A stretch of 64,000 bases of DNA. It comes from Coniella vitis (taxonomy: Eukaryota > Ascomycota > Sordariomycetes > Diaporthales > Schizoparmaceae). Below, in pieces: positions 12,634-25,516 of the stretch. Both the position numbers and the translations under genes were made by a program. Under the pieces are notes generated by a model, which saw only the letters and a list, made by a program, of their open reading frames with translations, did not search any database and was not told the DNA's origin. Position 1 is the first letter of the stretch; every line of letters begins with the position of its first letter. Location: positions 2,108,001 through 2,172,000 of the forward strand of contig WUJK01000005.1 in the NCBI GenBank assembly GCA_011317545.1, written 5' to 3'.

Positions 12634-13423
12634 TTTTATTTTTTTTTTTTTTAATATATATATATCTTTGCTTATAATGTCTATCGGGGCATCACACGAA
12701 TGCTACCAGGGTTGTCACCGTCGGCGCTGACCCGACCGACCGCAGTATAGAATTGGAAAAATGATGATGAATTGAGGGGGGAAGAGAAATAAGGAGACTG
12801 ACTGTTCATGTTTGAAAGCCTGACAACGAGCGCTATTCTTTCGGGAAAAAAAAGAGAGTGCATTTATGCGCAGCACTTTTTTGACACTGAACAAGAAAGA
12901 ACTCGCTTTACAAGTTTACTTTGTATGTGTGTGTGTGTAGTATATATATATATTTTGTGGACTTCTAGGAGTGGCCTTGGCCTGGGCTCGTTGACGCCAG
13001 AATACTGAGTTTCCAAGTCTCCCCAAGGTCAATGGCATGTTGAGTTGGCGTTGACAAGAAGTGTTTTTTGCGGTTTATTCATTCAGTCAGTCAGTCAGTC
13101 ACGAAAGCGGTGGATTTTGTTTTGCTTTTGACACAAGAGCAGTACTTACAAGTTCCAATAGACAGTTTCTGTCTTTTATAAAGACTCAACGAGGCGAGGT
13201 CAAGTCAAGAGTGTATGAACAAGCATACATATAGAAGATATGTACAACATCAAATTTTACCAGCAAAAGAAAACTATATTCATATTCAAAGTAGTGGGCA
13301 AGTCTTCAACCAAAAGGTGTGAGAAAGAAAAAAAGAAGAAAAAAAAAGAGAAAAGAAAAAACCAGACACAGACACAGCCCTAACCAGCCTCACCCCCCCC
13401 CCCTTTCCAAAAAAAAAAAAACA
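12403..13423. other. Intergenic between convergent genes
   Basis: Shared 3' region of the plus-strand acetate transporter and the minus-strand SDR. It holds a T-rich tract at 12607-12652, short (TG)n and (TA)n runs near 12920-12953, a (AGTC)n tract near 13085-13100 and A-rich runs at 13328-13360. No gene seen. Confidence 0.55.
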
Positions 13424-14704
13424 CTATGCAGACGCATGCTTAACACGGTTAATCCCCCCATCAACCACAATCTCCTGGCCCGTGACAAACCCAGCCGACA
13501 TCAACCACACAATCGCATGCGCTATATCCTCCCCGTAGCCAATGCGGCCCACGGGATGGTGGCGGTGGCGCGCCCCGTCGATATCCTTGGTCCACCACAT
13601 CTTGTCGGGCGTCTCGTCGGCCATTCGGCACTCGTGGTCGACAAACGTGAAGCCGGGCAGGATGGCATTGCAGCGGATGCCCCACTGCGCGCCCGAAATG
13701 GACATGGCCTGCGTGAGGCCCAGCAGCCCCGCCTTGGAGGCGGCGTAGCCTTCGCAGTTGGGCTCCGACTGCTTGGCGCGAAAGGACGAGATGTTGATGA
13801 TGCAGCGGCTCTGCAGCTCGGGTTGGGCGAGGGAGCGCCGCACGGCCTCGGGCACGAAGCCCCGGGCTGCGTGGGCGGCTTCGGGGCGTATCACGGCGTC
13901 CTTGTTGTGGTTTGGAGGGGGAGAAACGGCGTGGCTTGGTCCGCCGTTGTCGCCCCCGCCGTTGGCAGTATGATTGTACAGAGCACCATCGTCATGCGTC
14001 TCTGTGACCTTCATGTAAGGGATGCAGGCTTGGCTGACGAGAAAGGGGGCTGTCAAATTTGTGGCGAGATAGGCCGTCCAGTCCTCGACAATCTCAGGGC
14101 CATTGTTGTCCATGGCGCGGCCGTCGCGGAACTGGGCGCGTGCGATGCCCGCATTGTTCACAAGCACGTCAATATGGCCCCCGGGGAAGAAGGAGGTCGC
14201 TGCATAGTGGATGGTGGAGCGAATGGCTGCTTGGTCGCGCAGGTCGCATGTCTTGTAGCCTATGAGGCCGCCTTTGCCTGGCGGCGGCACCCTTGTTGGA
14301 GCGTCTGCCCCTGCGAATTCCCTTGCCTCTGGTGGTGGTGCTGCTGCTGCCGATGCTGCAGCGGCAGACCTCTCGGCGGCCAGGAACTTGGGTATGTGCT
14401 CCGTCGCGGTGTAGACGAGCTCGGGCTCGTTGATGTCGATGAGGAAGATGTTGTGGCCGAGCGAGGCCAGATGGCGGGCTGTTGCCCTTCCTATGCCCCT
14501 TGCGCCGCCTGTAATGACTATGTTCTTGCGAGCCGACATTGCCGGCTGGCTGCGACTGCGGCTCTTGTCGTGGCTGGTGGTTGTCCGGAGGATGCTGTTG
14601 TAGAGGGACCGTGGCCGCAGGAGGGACGTGAGTGCATCCAGCGAATGGAAGAGGGCGAGGCCGCAATCTTGAACAAGGGCTCTCAAATGGAAGACAATAT
14701 CCAT
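13424..14704 (-). CDS. Short-chain dehydrogenase/reductase with N-terminal extension
   Basis: Classical SDR, an NAD(P)H-dependent oxidoreductase of unknown substrate. Uninterrupted frame of 426 aa. The cofactor motif TGGARGIG is at 65-72, NNAG at 183-186, and the catalytic set is Ser307 (IISS-type), Tyr320 and Lys324 in YAASK. The C-terminal GQEIVVDGGI motif is also conserved. It is long for an SDR (usually 250-300 aa) because of a 55-residue N-terminal extension before the internal Met56, an Ala/Pro-rich insertion around 113-145 and a His/Gly/Asn-rich insertion in the middle. The extension is Arg/Ser/Leu-rich with few acidic residues and could be a mitochondrial presequence; alternatively translation starts at Met56 (14539). 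The insertions are hydrophilic, in frame and contain no splice-like ends that I find convincing. A (TATA)n tract lies about 120 bp upstream of the first ATG. Confidence 0.85.
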   Translation of the reverse strand: MDIVFHLRALVQDCGLALFHSLDALTSLLRPRSLYNSILRTTTSHDKSRSRSQPAMSARKNIVITGGARGIGRATARHLASLGHNIFLIDINEPELVYTATEHIPKFLAAERSAAAASAAAAPPPEAREFAGADAPTRVPPPGKGGLIGYKTCDLRDQAAIRSTIHYAATSFFPGGHIDVLVNNAGIARAQFRDGRAMDNNGPEIVEDWTAYLATNLTAPFLVSQACIPYMKVTETHDDGALYNHTANGGGDNGGPSHAVSPPPNHNKDAVIRPEAAHAARGFVPEAVRRSLAQPELQSRCIINISSFRAKQSEPNCEGYAASKAGLLGLTQAMSISGAQWGIRCNAILPGFTFVDHECRMADETPDKMWWTKDIDGARHRHHPVGRIGYGEDIAHAIVWLMSAGFVTGQEIVVDGGINRVKHASA

Positions 14705-15979
14705 TATCTTGCAAGGACAACAACAGCAGCAGCAGCAGCAGCAGCAGCAAGCGACAACAGCAGCAAGTCCATGTCCACGGCCGTGTAGAAGGTGCCCTCT
14801 TCAGGCCAGTTCCGCGCTCCAGGATATATATATATATATTATACCAATCAATCAATCCACCTGTGAGAATTTAGCCGGCCAGCCACCATACAAAGTCGAC
14901 CTTCCGAAGTGCCCCTTTGCCAAGCACGGTCAAACACCCCCCCCCCCAGGTCACGTCGAGAGCCAAACGGGACACTCGCCCACGGCTGGCCGGTCCGTCG
15001 CTGCACGCGCCATTGCTTCCGCACAGCGCCGCATAGCACAGCACCGCACAGCGCAGCGCGCCGCCATCCTCTGCTGCCTCTTGCTTATATGCACCTGCCC
15101 GAATGTGGCCTCATTGGTGCTGTGTGCGAATGAATCAAGGCATGACTTCGAGTACAAAACAACAAGCAGCAGCAGCAGCAGCAGGATCGCTAGACCGTCA
15201 AAGACATGGTGCTCATTACCCGCAATTAAAGTTATGTTTTATATACACCAAGTAAGCTAAAGAGCCTTGTGCAGGAACCAGAGGAAAGAAAAATAAAAAA
15301 TGGTAATAATAAGGTGACTCTGCCAAAAGAAAAAGAAAAAAAGAGTCGATGGAGAACAATGGCAAAAGGAAGATTGAACTCCAAAAGTCCCAGCCAGCGA
15401 TGCCGTCGCGCCCGTTTCGGCCCGACCCCTTGATGCCCCCCTCCCTCCCTCCAGAGATACTCCTTTTTTGATTTGAAAACATTTCCGCTTTGAACAATTA
15501 TTGCCGCCCTATTTGTTTGTGTGTGTTAGGTGTGTCTGATGTCTGCCACTTTGGTGCGGGTGCATGTGGTCTATCTTGCCGCATGGGCCGACCAGTTATG
15601 GCGTTTGACGTGCTGCTGCTGCCTTCCTTTCCGCGCTGGTCAGCTGCCGGCCGTTTGGTGAGTGGCAGCCTGTTTCGAGGCTCTTGGACTCGACGGCTTC
15701 ACCGACATCTCTATGGGCAGCCTGATTCAGGCGCGTGCTTCTTCATGGCTTTGCAGCAAAATGGAAATGTCGTGCAGACAGACAGCCTTTGCCAAGCAGG
15801 CCTCGCTCTGGCTTTCACACATGCTCCTTTTTCCTTGGCCAAGACTCTTGTTCTTCTCTCCCTCTTCCTTGTTCTCTTTCATATCTCATACCACTGCGAG
15901 GCCTGCAGCCAGCCCCAGCCATTGAAAAAGTCAAGAAATGTAGGGTTATTATGGGTGGTGCTTGGAGTTTGGGGATCCT
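14705..15979. other. Intergenic, microsatellite-rich
   Basis: Upstream region of the SDR and 3' region of the Ras-like gene. It carries (CAG)n at 14724-14749, (TA)n at 14824-14840, a C11 run near 14936-14948 and (CAG)n at 15167-15182. Frames here are products of the CAG tracts; no gene is supported. Confidence 0.5.
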
Positions 15980-16755
15980 CTAGTCCCGGTGCAGGAAGCT
16001 GTTGAATTTTCGCAAAAACTTCATCTTGCCTGGCTTGGACCCTCTGATGCTCATGCCGGTCGATTCGTCGTTGCGGTTTCGTTGTTCCTCTTCCAAGACC
16101 TCGCGCTTGCGCCGGCGGTCGGCGCGGACTACAGAAAAGAAGGCCTCCTCGACGTTTGTGCCGAGCTTGGCACTCGTTTCAATGAAGCCACAGCCCAGTT
16201 TCTTGGCCAGACCAGTGCCTTCGAGGGTGCCGATTTCGCGGCGCGTATCGAGATCGCACTTGTTTCCAACCAGAATAACCAGGCTCGGGGCAAAGGGCAG
16301 GTCGTCGGGATGCCTCCTGGTTTCATCGAGCTTGCGCTTGGTTTGTATGACCTCCTCAAACAGCTTCTCTGCGGCCTCGAAACTGGACCGCCGAGTGACA
16401 TCAAAGACTATGACAAAGAGCTCGTTCTGTCGTATCCACTGCTCCCGCAGGGCCCCGTACTCCTCCTGGCCAGCCGTGTCGAGAATCTCCAAATGACTGG
16501 GGACCCCGTCAATCACACACTGCCGTCTGTAGCTGTCCTCTAATGTCGGGTCGTAGGTCTCTGAGAAGACATGTTTTGTGAGCTGCAGGAAGGGAGGCAA
16601 GGGAGCCTTGTCAGCATTTTTGGCTGTATGAGTCAGATCAGGACGAGTACGGGCGGGAGACGCACATTAACCGTCAGCGATGTCTTGCCCACGCCACCTT
16701 CACCCAACATTGCAATCTTGTCGGTGATCTTGCCTGCGCCGGGAGATAGGGCCAT
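15980..16755 (-). CDS. Ras-like small GTPase lacking a CaaX box
   Basis: Ras-superfamily GTP-binding switch. Exons 16755-16666 and 16582-15980 (83-bp intron) give 230 aa. All G boxes are intact: P-loop GEGGVGKTS at 18-26, effector region YDPTLEDSY at 40-48 with the switch-I Thr43, DTAGQEEYG at 65-73, NKCD at 137-140 and ETSAK further on. Ras-type sequence LREQWIR follows switch II. After the G domain comes a basic, charged tail (RADRRRKREVLEEEQRNRN, then KPGKMKFLRKFNSFLHRD) that ends without a C-terminal cysteine, so farnesyl or geranylgeranyl anchoring through CaaX is not possible in this model. The basic/hydrophobic tail could bind membranes electrostatically. No downstream donor leads to a CaaX exon in the 80 bases after the stop that I checked. 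It is closer to Ras/Rap than to Rho or Rab; the exact subfamily is unresolved. Confidence 0.87.
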
Positions 16756-19700
16756 CTTGACTTGAAAGACGTGGACCGAAGAGCCGGACCAGGGAGGATT
16801 AGAGAGAAAGAGGAAACAGAGAGAGAGAGAGAGGGAGTGGGGGCAGGGGCCAGTGGCGAATGGTTGGATCGTTGAAGCAGCTGGGGTGCGCGTGCGTCTG
16901 CCTGTGCGCGTGCGTACTGTATGTATTATGCGCTGGATTGGGCCGCTTGTGCTGTTGTAGTAGTAGTAGTAGTATGTGTGTATGTATTGTATGTACGTAT
17001 TGCGTGTGTATGCGTCTCAAAATCTTTCGAGCCGACTTGGAGGCGCCGACGGGCTGTTGCTGATCCCGTCTGAACCAAGCCGGGGCTATCCCGCTTGAGT
17101 CTCAACGATTGGACGATCTCTGGCGGTTCCCACTGCGGGCAGCCGTCGTCATCTAGGTTTGGCGTTGGCGGTGCGGCGGTACAGCGAACGCGCGAGCGAG
17201 CGCGACGGAGGGAGCAAGAGGCGCAGTCAAGAACAGGAAAGCAGCGCAAGCATAAGACGCAGGCAAAGACCAGAACGACGGGAGCAGCAGCAGGAGGAGG
17301 AGGAGCAGAAGCAGAAGCAGCAGCAGCAGCAGCAGCAACGTGGAGGGACTGAGAAATGGTAGGGGAAAAAGGAAGAAAAGAAGACCGAGAAGCATGCGCG
17401 GGCGCAAAACAAAAAGCGGGCGGACCAGGCGCGGAGGATTTGGGGAGGCAGAGACAGAGACTGGAGGACAGGGCAGGCTGCGGCAGGCTGCGCTGCAGCG
17501 CTGGGAAGGTTGCCCCTGATCCTCGCGGTGGGGCCTGCGCAAGCCAGCGCCCAGGATGCTGCACAGAACCGACAAGTACCGCTGAATGGGGCCGAGCAGG
17601 CACTGACAGCAGCCTCTGTATGAGGCTACTATACTATGTAGTAGCTGGCTAGAAGTTCTAGGATAGTACCCTGCCAGCCTGCCAGCCCTGCCAGGCCCTG
17701 GCCACAACCGCCGTTGCAAGACCCTGAACAATGCTAGCTACTATGCTGCCTCAAATCAAATCCTCATGCACCTCATCACCGCTCAGAGCGACAGCTGGGC
17801 CCTGGGCGGCTCGACAATCTCGACAAGCCGCCAATCTCGGCTAATAGCCAAGGGAAGATCCCATCACCTACTCACCTGCTCTGTACCGGCTTGGACTGAC
17901 CTGTTACATACATAGTGGTACTCGACCGACAGGCATACAACGTGGTCGGAACCCGCTCCAGCTTGCCAAGGATCCCCGCCCTCCTTCATCAACCGCTCTG
18001 CTTCGCGCGGATCAGCCTGGCGCTGTTCCCCGGCGCCCAGAAGAGAGCCCACAGTGCGGTCGTGACACGTGGGGCTTCTGTGGCCTCGCTCGTCGGGCCA
18101 GGCGGCGCGTTACCGGTCCGCCGGGTGGGGAGCACGCTGTGGCGTGTTCTAGTCGCATTTATTATTGCTTCTATATTCTGGCATGTTTGATGAATGATTG
18201 GGGGGCACCAGCAGAAGGGGCCCCCCCTTCCACTCCCATGACAAAGCCGCCGAGTGTGTCCGAATACTCGTAGAACAATTGCTCATGTTGCAATGTGCAT
18301 CTCGACGGTGCATTTCCCCACCAGCTCAGCAGTGCTGAAGGGGAACAGAACGGTCGTGCAAAGGAGAAAAAGGGCAGATGCGACTGGATAGACCCAAGTA
18401 GCATCTGACATGAGACCCATCCACCGCGGGAGTGGCGTCTTGGGCATTGTGCACCGTGTCGTTGCATTCGACGCTATGTCTTGCAGCGGCGCCAGGCCAG
18501 CAGCAACCTCAGGTGGGCCATGGCGTCCAGAGAACCCTTTGTCTAGCATGAGCTTGTGAGGGTCCTGACGGCACAGTAGCTCGGCTTGCCTGGGTGGAGT
18601 TTGGCTGACAGGAACACTACTTCAATGCAACGTACGGATCGACAGCGCGCCCGAGACGGCAATTGATGATTGATTGCCCAAGGTGCTCTATCCGACAAAA
18701 TTGCACCGTATAATAGTGTCGCTGCCTTATTGGCCGCGCGACAGGGCGTCCAACCAATTTACCTCTCTACTAACAACTTTGATGGGTTCAATGAGCGCCC
18801 ATCGACTATCCCATCGCCCATGTCCGACGTTGCACTCAACTGGGCTCGCTTCCAAACAGCTGGAGGGGTGCTGTGCCGTGCTGGGCTCCACCACAAATTT
18901 GACGGCCTTGCTCTTTTTCAAATTGGGAGTCGCATCTTCAGTTTTGAACCAATTTTTTTTCTTCTTTGCCCCCTTGCCTTTTCTGCACAAACTTGCCGTA
19001 CCATTGGCGATCTACGGGCCGTGTATTGCTTCCTCCCGCTAGCCAGCCTTGTCCTGCGAGGAGTATACAGTATCGGCAGTGTGGGATACTCTACCTTTGC
19101 AATAGGCTCCTCCTGTGCTTCCCGTAGCATTCATCAACATTTGGCAGATGCTATCACGCACGTGTCCAGGTTCTTGGCGCATAAATGGTGCACAACTGGG
19201 CTCATTTGTTCTTCGTGTTGTAAGAACATTGCAAAGCATTATTACCCGTGCGCTGATTGGGATCACGGTTAGCAGCAGCCTTCTCGTTGGCATGACTGGC
19301 GGGCACTCATGCCGCATGGAAGTCGTGTGCCTCAAGACCCCAAGATTCATTTGAGACCTTGTCGCTGCAAATTGGTCCGGCTTGGTGCCCCCTGTACTTG
19401 TCGAGGACGGCGTTGGAATGGCGTTTGTGCCTAGATGTCGTTCTGCATTAAATTATGTTTGTATAGAGACACAACACCACTGCCAACCCAGCATCCAGGT
19501 GATGAATGTGCTTCTCGATATCGCCAAGGATATCTTTAATTTGACTCATGACAGCAGTAGAGGCCCCGAATGCCGAGGTTGTCATTTGCAAAGGACAACC
19601 AGTCGATCCGGATGAGAGACATGCTGCCGTCAAGTCTAGGCTCGCCCGGTACTTGGTATAGTACTTGTACGCTTTTGCTCAGCTCGTCAACATACAAAGC

Positions 19701-19894
19701 ACCCAGCAGCTCGCACCTCGACAGATAGACAAGAATAAGGTTAAGCACATCCATGGAAAGACCTGATGCCAAGCTAGCGGGACATCTGGTGCCCGTGACC
19801 TCCCAGCTGCCAGACTAGCACACGAGCTACCGTCCCAACAGCATGCCGGACGGTAGCTTCGCAAGAAGGCTGCTTCCTAACAGGCTTCTCGGCG

Positions 19895-19950
19895 GGGCTG
19901 GGCTGGGCAGGCTGGGCAGGCTGGGCCGGGACTGGGCAGGCCGGGGCCGT
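19895..19950. repeat. GGGCAGGCT imperfect tandem repeat
   Basis: Short G-rich direct repeats built on GGGCAGGCT/GGGCTGGGC units. The strand shown is GGG-rich, so quadruplex formation is possible. Confidence 0.6.
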
Positions 19951-21250
19951 CGCCGCCGGCGTCGTCAGCACAAAGTATAGGTGCCATGGGTGTGGCGGGG
20001 GACCATTGGAAAGGAAAGGTCCAGAAGCCAGGCGGGGTTACTGGGCCCCCAGAAACCAAAAACAAACTATAATCGAGAACGAGACCATACAAAAACAAAC
20101 AATAAAAGGAGCAGGGCGCAGATCTGATCTGCAGCACATGAGTCGGCTTCTGTGTCAGTTTCGTGGGCCGCAGAAGAGGACGAAACGCGGACAAGTGTGA
20201 GGCAGGGTGCCAGCACTACCACGGTACTTGTAGAAGAACAAGAGCGACGGACGCCGCCAGTTGATTGTTTGTCCAGCAGTCCTTGCGCGGCGTTGGGTGC
20301 GGTTTGTGCAGTCGATAAGCTTCCTGCCGCCTGCAAATAGGCGGCGGGCGAGGGGGAATTGGGCCCAGGCGGTATAAATAGGTGCTGGCACTATCAGCAC
20401 TAGAACCATCCAGGGCGTGCGGGCTCCCCCAACAGCGAGAGCCGCCACGCTGTAGTCGGTCGCTGTGACGTCTGTGGTGCGGGCGTGGCGGGCTGTATGG
20501 ACTGGCCCCCGGCCGGCTGCCACCACCAACAAACCAAGGCCAGGGCTGGCCATCCCCCCGACTTGACTACCGTATCCTGCATCCCGTCCTGCGAAGCCGT
20601 CTTCTTTCTTTTCCGCTGCTTTGCCTTTGCCGTTGCCGCGATTCTTTGCCTGCATCGCGTCGGCACTCGACGCTTTCTTCTGCACCCTGGTTTGTACGCC
20701 AGTGTGCTTGCGAGCTCCAGCACGCTGCTACTCAAGAGCGTGACGAGGCCACACGACACCGACGGGGTCGCTGCTTGGGCTGGCAGCCCGACAGCTCTCG
20801 TTGCGTCAGGCACGGCGCGCGCGCTCGACGATCCACGATCTACGGTCCACGGTCCACGGTCCAAGGGGCTGCCATTGCACAGCATCCAGGCTGGGGTTGA
20901 GGTCGGCGTCGAGAAGGTGCAAGCTCGATTTGCGCGCCCGCTCCAGCTAAAGCGACATTGTGAGTCTTGCTCCTATTCGCCAATCTGCCAGATATTGCTG
21001 CAATATCTCGGTTCCCCACCGATCTAGAGCTCCATGGCCCCCCTCACAATTGTCCGCATTTCACATTGCCTTTTGCATTCTCCTACTATGTACATAGCAG
21101 CACACCTAGCGCACTGCCGCTTCTCGAACCCAACTGGCCTGTGCTACGCCTCGTCCCCGCCCTCTCCCCTCGTCTCGCACCTACAAAGCAATAGCACATG
21201 CACTGCACAGGCCTCGGAGCTGGACCGAGAATACTGGGTCGCGCCCGGCG

Positions 21251-21302
21251 GACCTTGGGAACCTGGGGACTTGGGACCTGGGACCTGGAACCTGGGACCT
21301 GG
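21251..21302. repeat. GGGACCT(G) minisatellite
   Basis: About six near-identical units of GGGACCTG/GGAACCTG in tandem, about 450 bp upstream of the PSD start codon. Confidence 0.8.
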
Positions 21303-21741
21303 ATTAGCAGATCCGAGCAGTCCGCGGGCCCTCCACTTTTTCCCTCATCTCCCACTCTCCCCAACTCCTGCCGATGACGTCCCTAACCCTGTCTGACACG
21401 ACGGCTTCTCAGCAGAAACTCAACACTGCCACGTCTCTCCACGCTTGTGCAACTCCTTTCCTCGTTCGCTCGTCGCCCTTCTCTCGATCTGCCAAAAGCT
21501 ACTCTACCAACCAGCCAATTCCTGTCTACACACGAGCCCAATTCGCACTGCAAGAAGCAAGAGCGTCATTCCCGCAATCCCAACACGCACTTACCCCTGA
21601 CATCGCATTCGACAAGCATTTGGCGCGCATTGCTTTAACGTTGCGCACTTGACATCTGCTCCGTCTCTCTCTCTCTCTCTCCGCCCTCCCGAAGCTGTCG
21701 CGACTAGCTTCATAGCCACCCAAACCTGCCACGAATCTAAT

Positions 21742-24700
21742 ATGGTCCGGATCATCCCACAAAGATTAAAGTCGTCGTCGCGCTTGAATAATCCGTCCGC
21801 CACAAATAGTCGAGCCACCAGCCCAATGAGGAATAAAGGAGACACGCCCAGCCCTGAGGGGCGCACCGAGACAGGACTGGTGCTCAACATTGTCATTTTG
21901 AAGGTAGGGCGGCCCCTGGTTTGTCGCGGTTGCGCCTCGTGCCGCTGAAGATTTGCTTTTTTTTTTTCTTTTTTTTCTTTTTGGTATCGGCATGGTTCTG
22001 ACCATCCCTTGTTGGATAATAGGCACGCAACCTGGCCGCTGCAGATCGAAGTGGCACCTCGGACCCAGTAAGTACCCCCCGTCGAACATTGCACGGTCCT
22101 TTTCAGCATAGATAGGACCACGTCCTACATTCAGCCGTTGCTAAAGAGAAGGTTGTGCATAGTACCTTGTCTTGACCCTTGGAGAGGACAAGCACCAAAC
22201 CCACGCCGTATCCAAGACGCTGAACCCCGAGTGGAATGAACAATGCGAATTCCCAGTCAACGACATTCGCCACCTGCTCCTGGATGTCATATGTTGGGAT
22301 AAGGACAGATTCGGAAAGGACTATCTGGGCGAGTTCGATCTTGCGCTAGAGGAGATTTTTGCTGATGGGCGCTTTGAGCAAGTGCCCAAATGGTTTCCGC
22401 TCAAGAGCAAGCGGTCGGGCAAACAGGCCGCCAAGGTGTCGGGTGAGGTTCTTTTGCAATTTACGCTGTATGATGCTTCCAACTCCCACGCATCTGACGC
22501 CGAGATCTATGCCAAGTTCTCGGCTCTATGCAGATCGATTCCAGAAGCCGAGGCTTTGTCCAAGGGCCCGACGCCGACAAGAACGCCCATCCTGGCGGCG
22601 ACCAAGCCACGGACTTCTCCGCCACCTCCGCTCAACCGCATGGCCTCAGACGACACGACGGCTGAAGATGACGAGGACTACGAGGTGTACGATGACGAGA
22701 CTCCAGAGGAAGAGGACTTGAGCAAACCAGAAAACATTGAAAAGCGCAAGAGAAGGCTGCGAATCAAGGGACTCAAGCGCAAGAAGAGAGACAACCCGTA
22801 CGAGTTCCTGAATGGGGGGAGCAATGAGGTGGTTGGACTCATCTTTCTCGAGATTGTCAAGATTACAGATCTTCCCCGCGAGTCCAACTTCACCAGGACC
22901 GGCTTTGACATGGACCCCTTTGTCGTGGCGTCCCTGGGGAAAAAGACGTACCGCACCAAGGTCGTGCGGCACAATCTCAACCCAGTATACAACGAAAAGA
23001 TGATCTTCAATGTTCTCGGGCACGAGCAGGCATACTCGTTTGCCTTTACCGTCATTGATCGGGACCGCTACACTGGAAATGACTTTATCGCCTCGACCTT
23101 CTTGCCCGTCAAGGAGCTCTTGGAAAATGCGCCGGCGCCGGATCCCGAGACCGGTCTCTACCCGCTGAGAGAGCCTCAGGAATATATACCCGAAGGCTCG
23201 CAGCAAAAGTCAAGATTCAAGCGATTGGGTATCTCTCGGTCTAGCTCCCAGCAAAGCCTCAACAAGTCCACGCGACCGGCTCTTAGCAAGAATCCCTCCG
23301 CAACCTCTCAGGTGGACAGTGCAAGGGACCTTCCTCCACCCCCCACGTCGGTGCCCAACTCAGGATTGCTGTCTGCTTCTGGCGAAAACGTGGCCGCCGC
23401 GGGACTCGACACGCTGCCCGAGACGTCGGACCCTGACTTTGCACTAATGCAGCTGCCGTTGAAGATGAAGAACCTCGAAAAGTGGGAAGACAAGCACCGC
23501 CCTGAGCTCTTTATACGGGCAAAGTATATGCCTTATCCTGCGTTGCGACAACAATTCTGGAGGGCCATGCTTCGACAATATGACACGGATGAGAGTGGGC
23601 GCATCAGCAAAGTGGAGTTGACGACGATGCTCGATACCCTTGGGTCCACTTTGAGGGACTCGACTATCGACAGCTTCTTCCAGCGCTTCCCGCACACAGC
23701 AAACGATGGCGACGTTGGAGATTTGACCATCGACGAGGCCGTCATTTGCCTTGAGGATCAACTCTTGAAGAAGCCCAAGCCACAAAAGACGACCGATAAA
23801 TTAAAGGAGAAGATACCCGACTTTGTCAAGGGCCCTTCTCTCCTGGTGCCCGGAAAAGACGCCAAGCAAAGCGAGACAAGCCCTGATACAGACACGGTCT
23901 CTCAAAGTGATGTCATGACGTCCACAATCACCGTTCCTAGGTTGGCCTCGCCTGGTGAAGAGGGCGAAGGCCTGGACAAGGACGACCTGAATGACCGCGG
24001 GGAAGAACATGTTGTGGAAATTCGGGAATGCCCCATTTGCCACCAGCCGCGTCTCAACAAGCGAACCGACGCCGATATCATTACTCACATTGCGACCTGT
24101 GCAAGCCAGGACTGGCGACAAGTGAACAACCTTATGATGGCGGGCTTCGTGACTGCCAGCCAAGCTCAGCGCAAGTGGTACTCAAAGGTCATCACCAAGA
24201 TCTCGTATGGCGGGTACAAGCTGGGCGCCAATTCAGCCAACATCCTCGTCCAAGACCGTATCACGGGCCAGATTAGTGAAGAAAAGATGAGCGTCTATGT
24301 GAGATTGGGCATCCGCCTGCTGTACAAGGGTCTCAAATCCAACAATATGGAGAACAAGAGGAGTAAGTCCATCTTTTCTGGTGACCCCTATTCAATGAAC
24401 ATTGTTGCCCCTGCTAACCATGGGAACTTTTCTGCAGTCCGAAAACTTCTCAAGAGCATGAGTATCAAGCAGGGCAAAAAGTACGACGATCCAGCCTCCA
24501 AGGCCGAGATCCAGGGGTTTATCGATTTCCACAAGCTGGACATGTCCGAGGTCCTGCTGCCGATTGACGAGTTCAGGAACTTCAACGAGTTCTTTTACCG
24601 CGCGCTCAAGCCAGGTGCTCGGCCCTGTTCTGCGCCTGACAACCCACACATTATTGTGTCTCCGGCCGACTGTCGATCTGTCGTCTTCAACCGAATTGAC

Positions 24701-25516
24701 ATTGCCACCAATGTGTGGATCAAGGGCCGGGAATTCTCCATCAAGCGCCTCCTGGGCGATGCTTACCCTGAAGATGCAGCACGGTACGAGAACAATGGCG
24801 CTTTGGGCATCTTCCGTCTGGCGCCCCAGGATTATCATCGCTTCCATATCCCCGTGGATGGTGTGCTGCGGGAACCCAAGTTGATTGCTGGCGAGTACTA
24901 CACTGTCAACCCCATGGCTATCCGGTCTGCCCTGGACGTCTACGGTGAGAATGTGCGTGTCATTGTGCCCATTGACAGTGTGGCACACGGGCGGGTTATG
25001 GTGATTTGTGTAGGTGCCATGATGGTGGGCAGCACTGTCATTACGAGAAACGAGGGCGAGGAAGTGAAGCGAGCTGAAGAGCTTGGCTACTTCAAGTTTG
25101 GTGGTAGTACGATTGTGTTGTTGTTTGAAGAGGGCAAGATGGTCTTTGATGATGACCTCGTGGACAATTCAAACGGCGCTCTCGAGACCTTGGTAAGTTT
25201 GACTGTCTTCTTCTTGTTGTTGTTGTTGTCGTCGTCTGTCCATTGGGCAAGAAGAGAGGGGGGGAAAAGAAGAAGGGAAAAGAGAGAAAACCTTGCTGAC
25301 ATTGTGCTCCAGATCAGCGTTGGCATGTCTGTCGGCCATTCGCCTAGCCACCCCAAGTATGCGCCTGACCAACGCAATGACGCAAGAGATATTACGCAAC
25401 AGGAGAAGGCCGAGGCAAAGAGACGCATCCAAGGCAGCTACCACCTGGAGGAAGGGGGGGATGATAGCGATGAGTCTCCGCCACCAACACAGCAGCTCCT
25501 TCGTACCTTGGGCTAG
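21742..25516 (+). CDS. C2-domain phosphatidylserine decarboxylase (Psd2 type)
   Basis: Pyruvoyl enzyme converting phosphatidylserine to phosphatidylethanolamine in Golgi/endosomal membranes. Exons 21742-21903, 22023-22067, 22163-24362, 24438-25192 and 25313-25516 give 1121 aa, usual for fungal Psd2. Order of domains: first C2 (about 45-170, with ARNLAAADRSGTSDPYLVLTL joined across two introns), an acidic linker, second C2 (about 290-385, FDMDPFVVASLGKKTYRTK...LNPVYNE), EF-hand (about 537-565, YDTDESGRISKVEL), a CPICHQPRLN zinc-ribbon-like Cys pair, then the decarboxylase domain. The autocleavage site is FGGST with Gly1025-Ser1026, Ser becoming the pyruvoyl group; the upstream YHRFHIPVDG block carries conserved catalytic His/Asp residues. 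Family alignment demands removal of introns 3 (75 bp) and 4 (120 bp), yet both are multiples of three without stops. The start is the first ATG of the exon preceding the C2 domain. Confidence 0.92.

Larger units (their letters stand above)
16756..21741. other. 5-kb intergenic region between divergent genes
   Basis: This long spacer separates the minus-strand Ras-like gene from the plus-strand PSD gene. The proximal part is a purine/pyrimidine-skewed leader region with GAGA tracts near 16818-16832 and AGC tracts near 17290-17337. GC-rich direct repeats occur at about 19895-19950 and 21251-21302. None of the many short frames shows a domain motif. Small exons of unknown genes cannot be excluded. 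Confidence 0.45.
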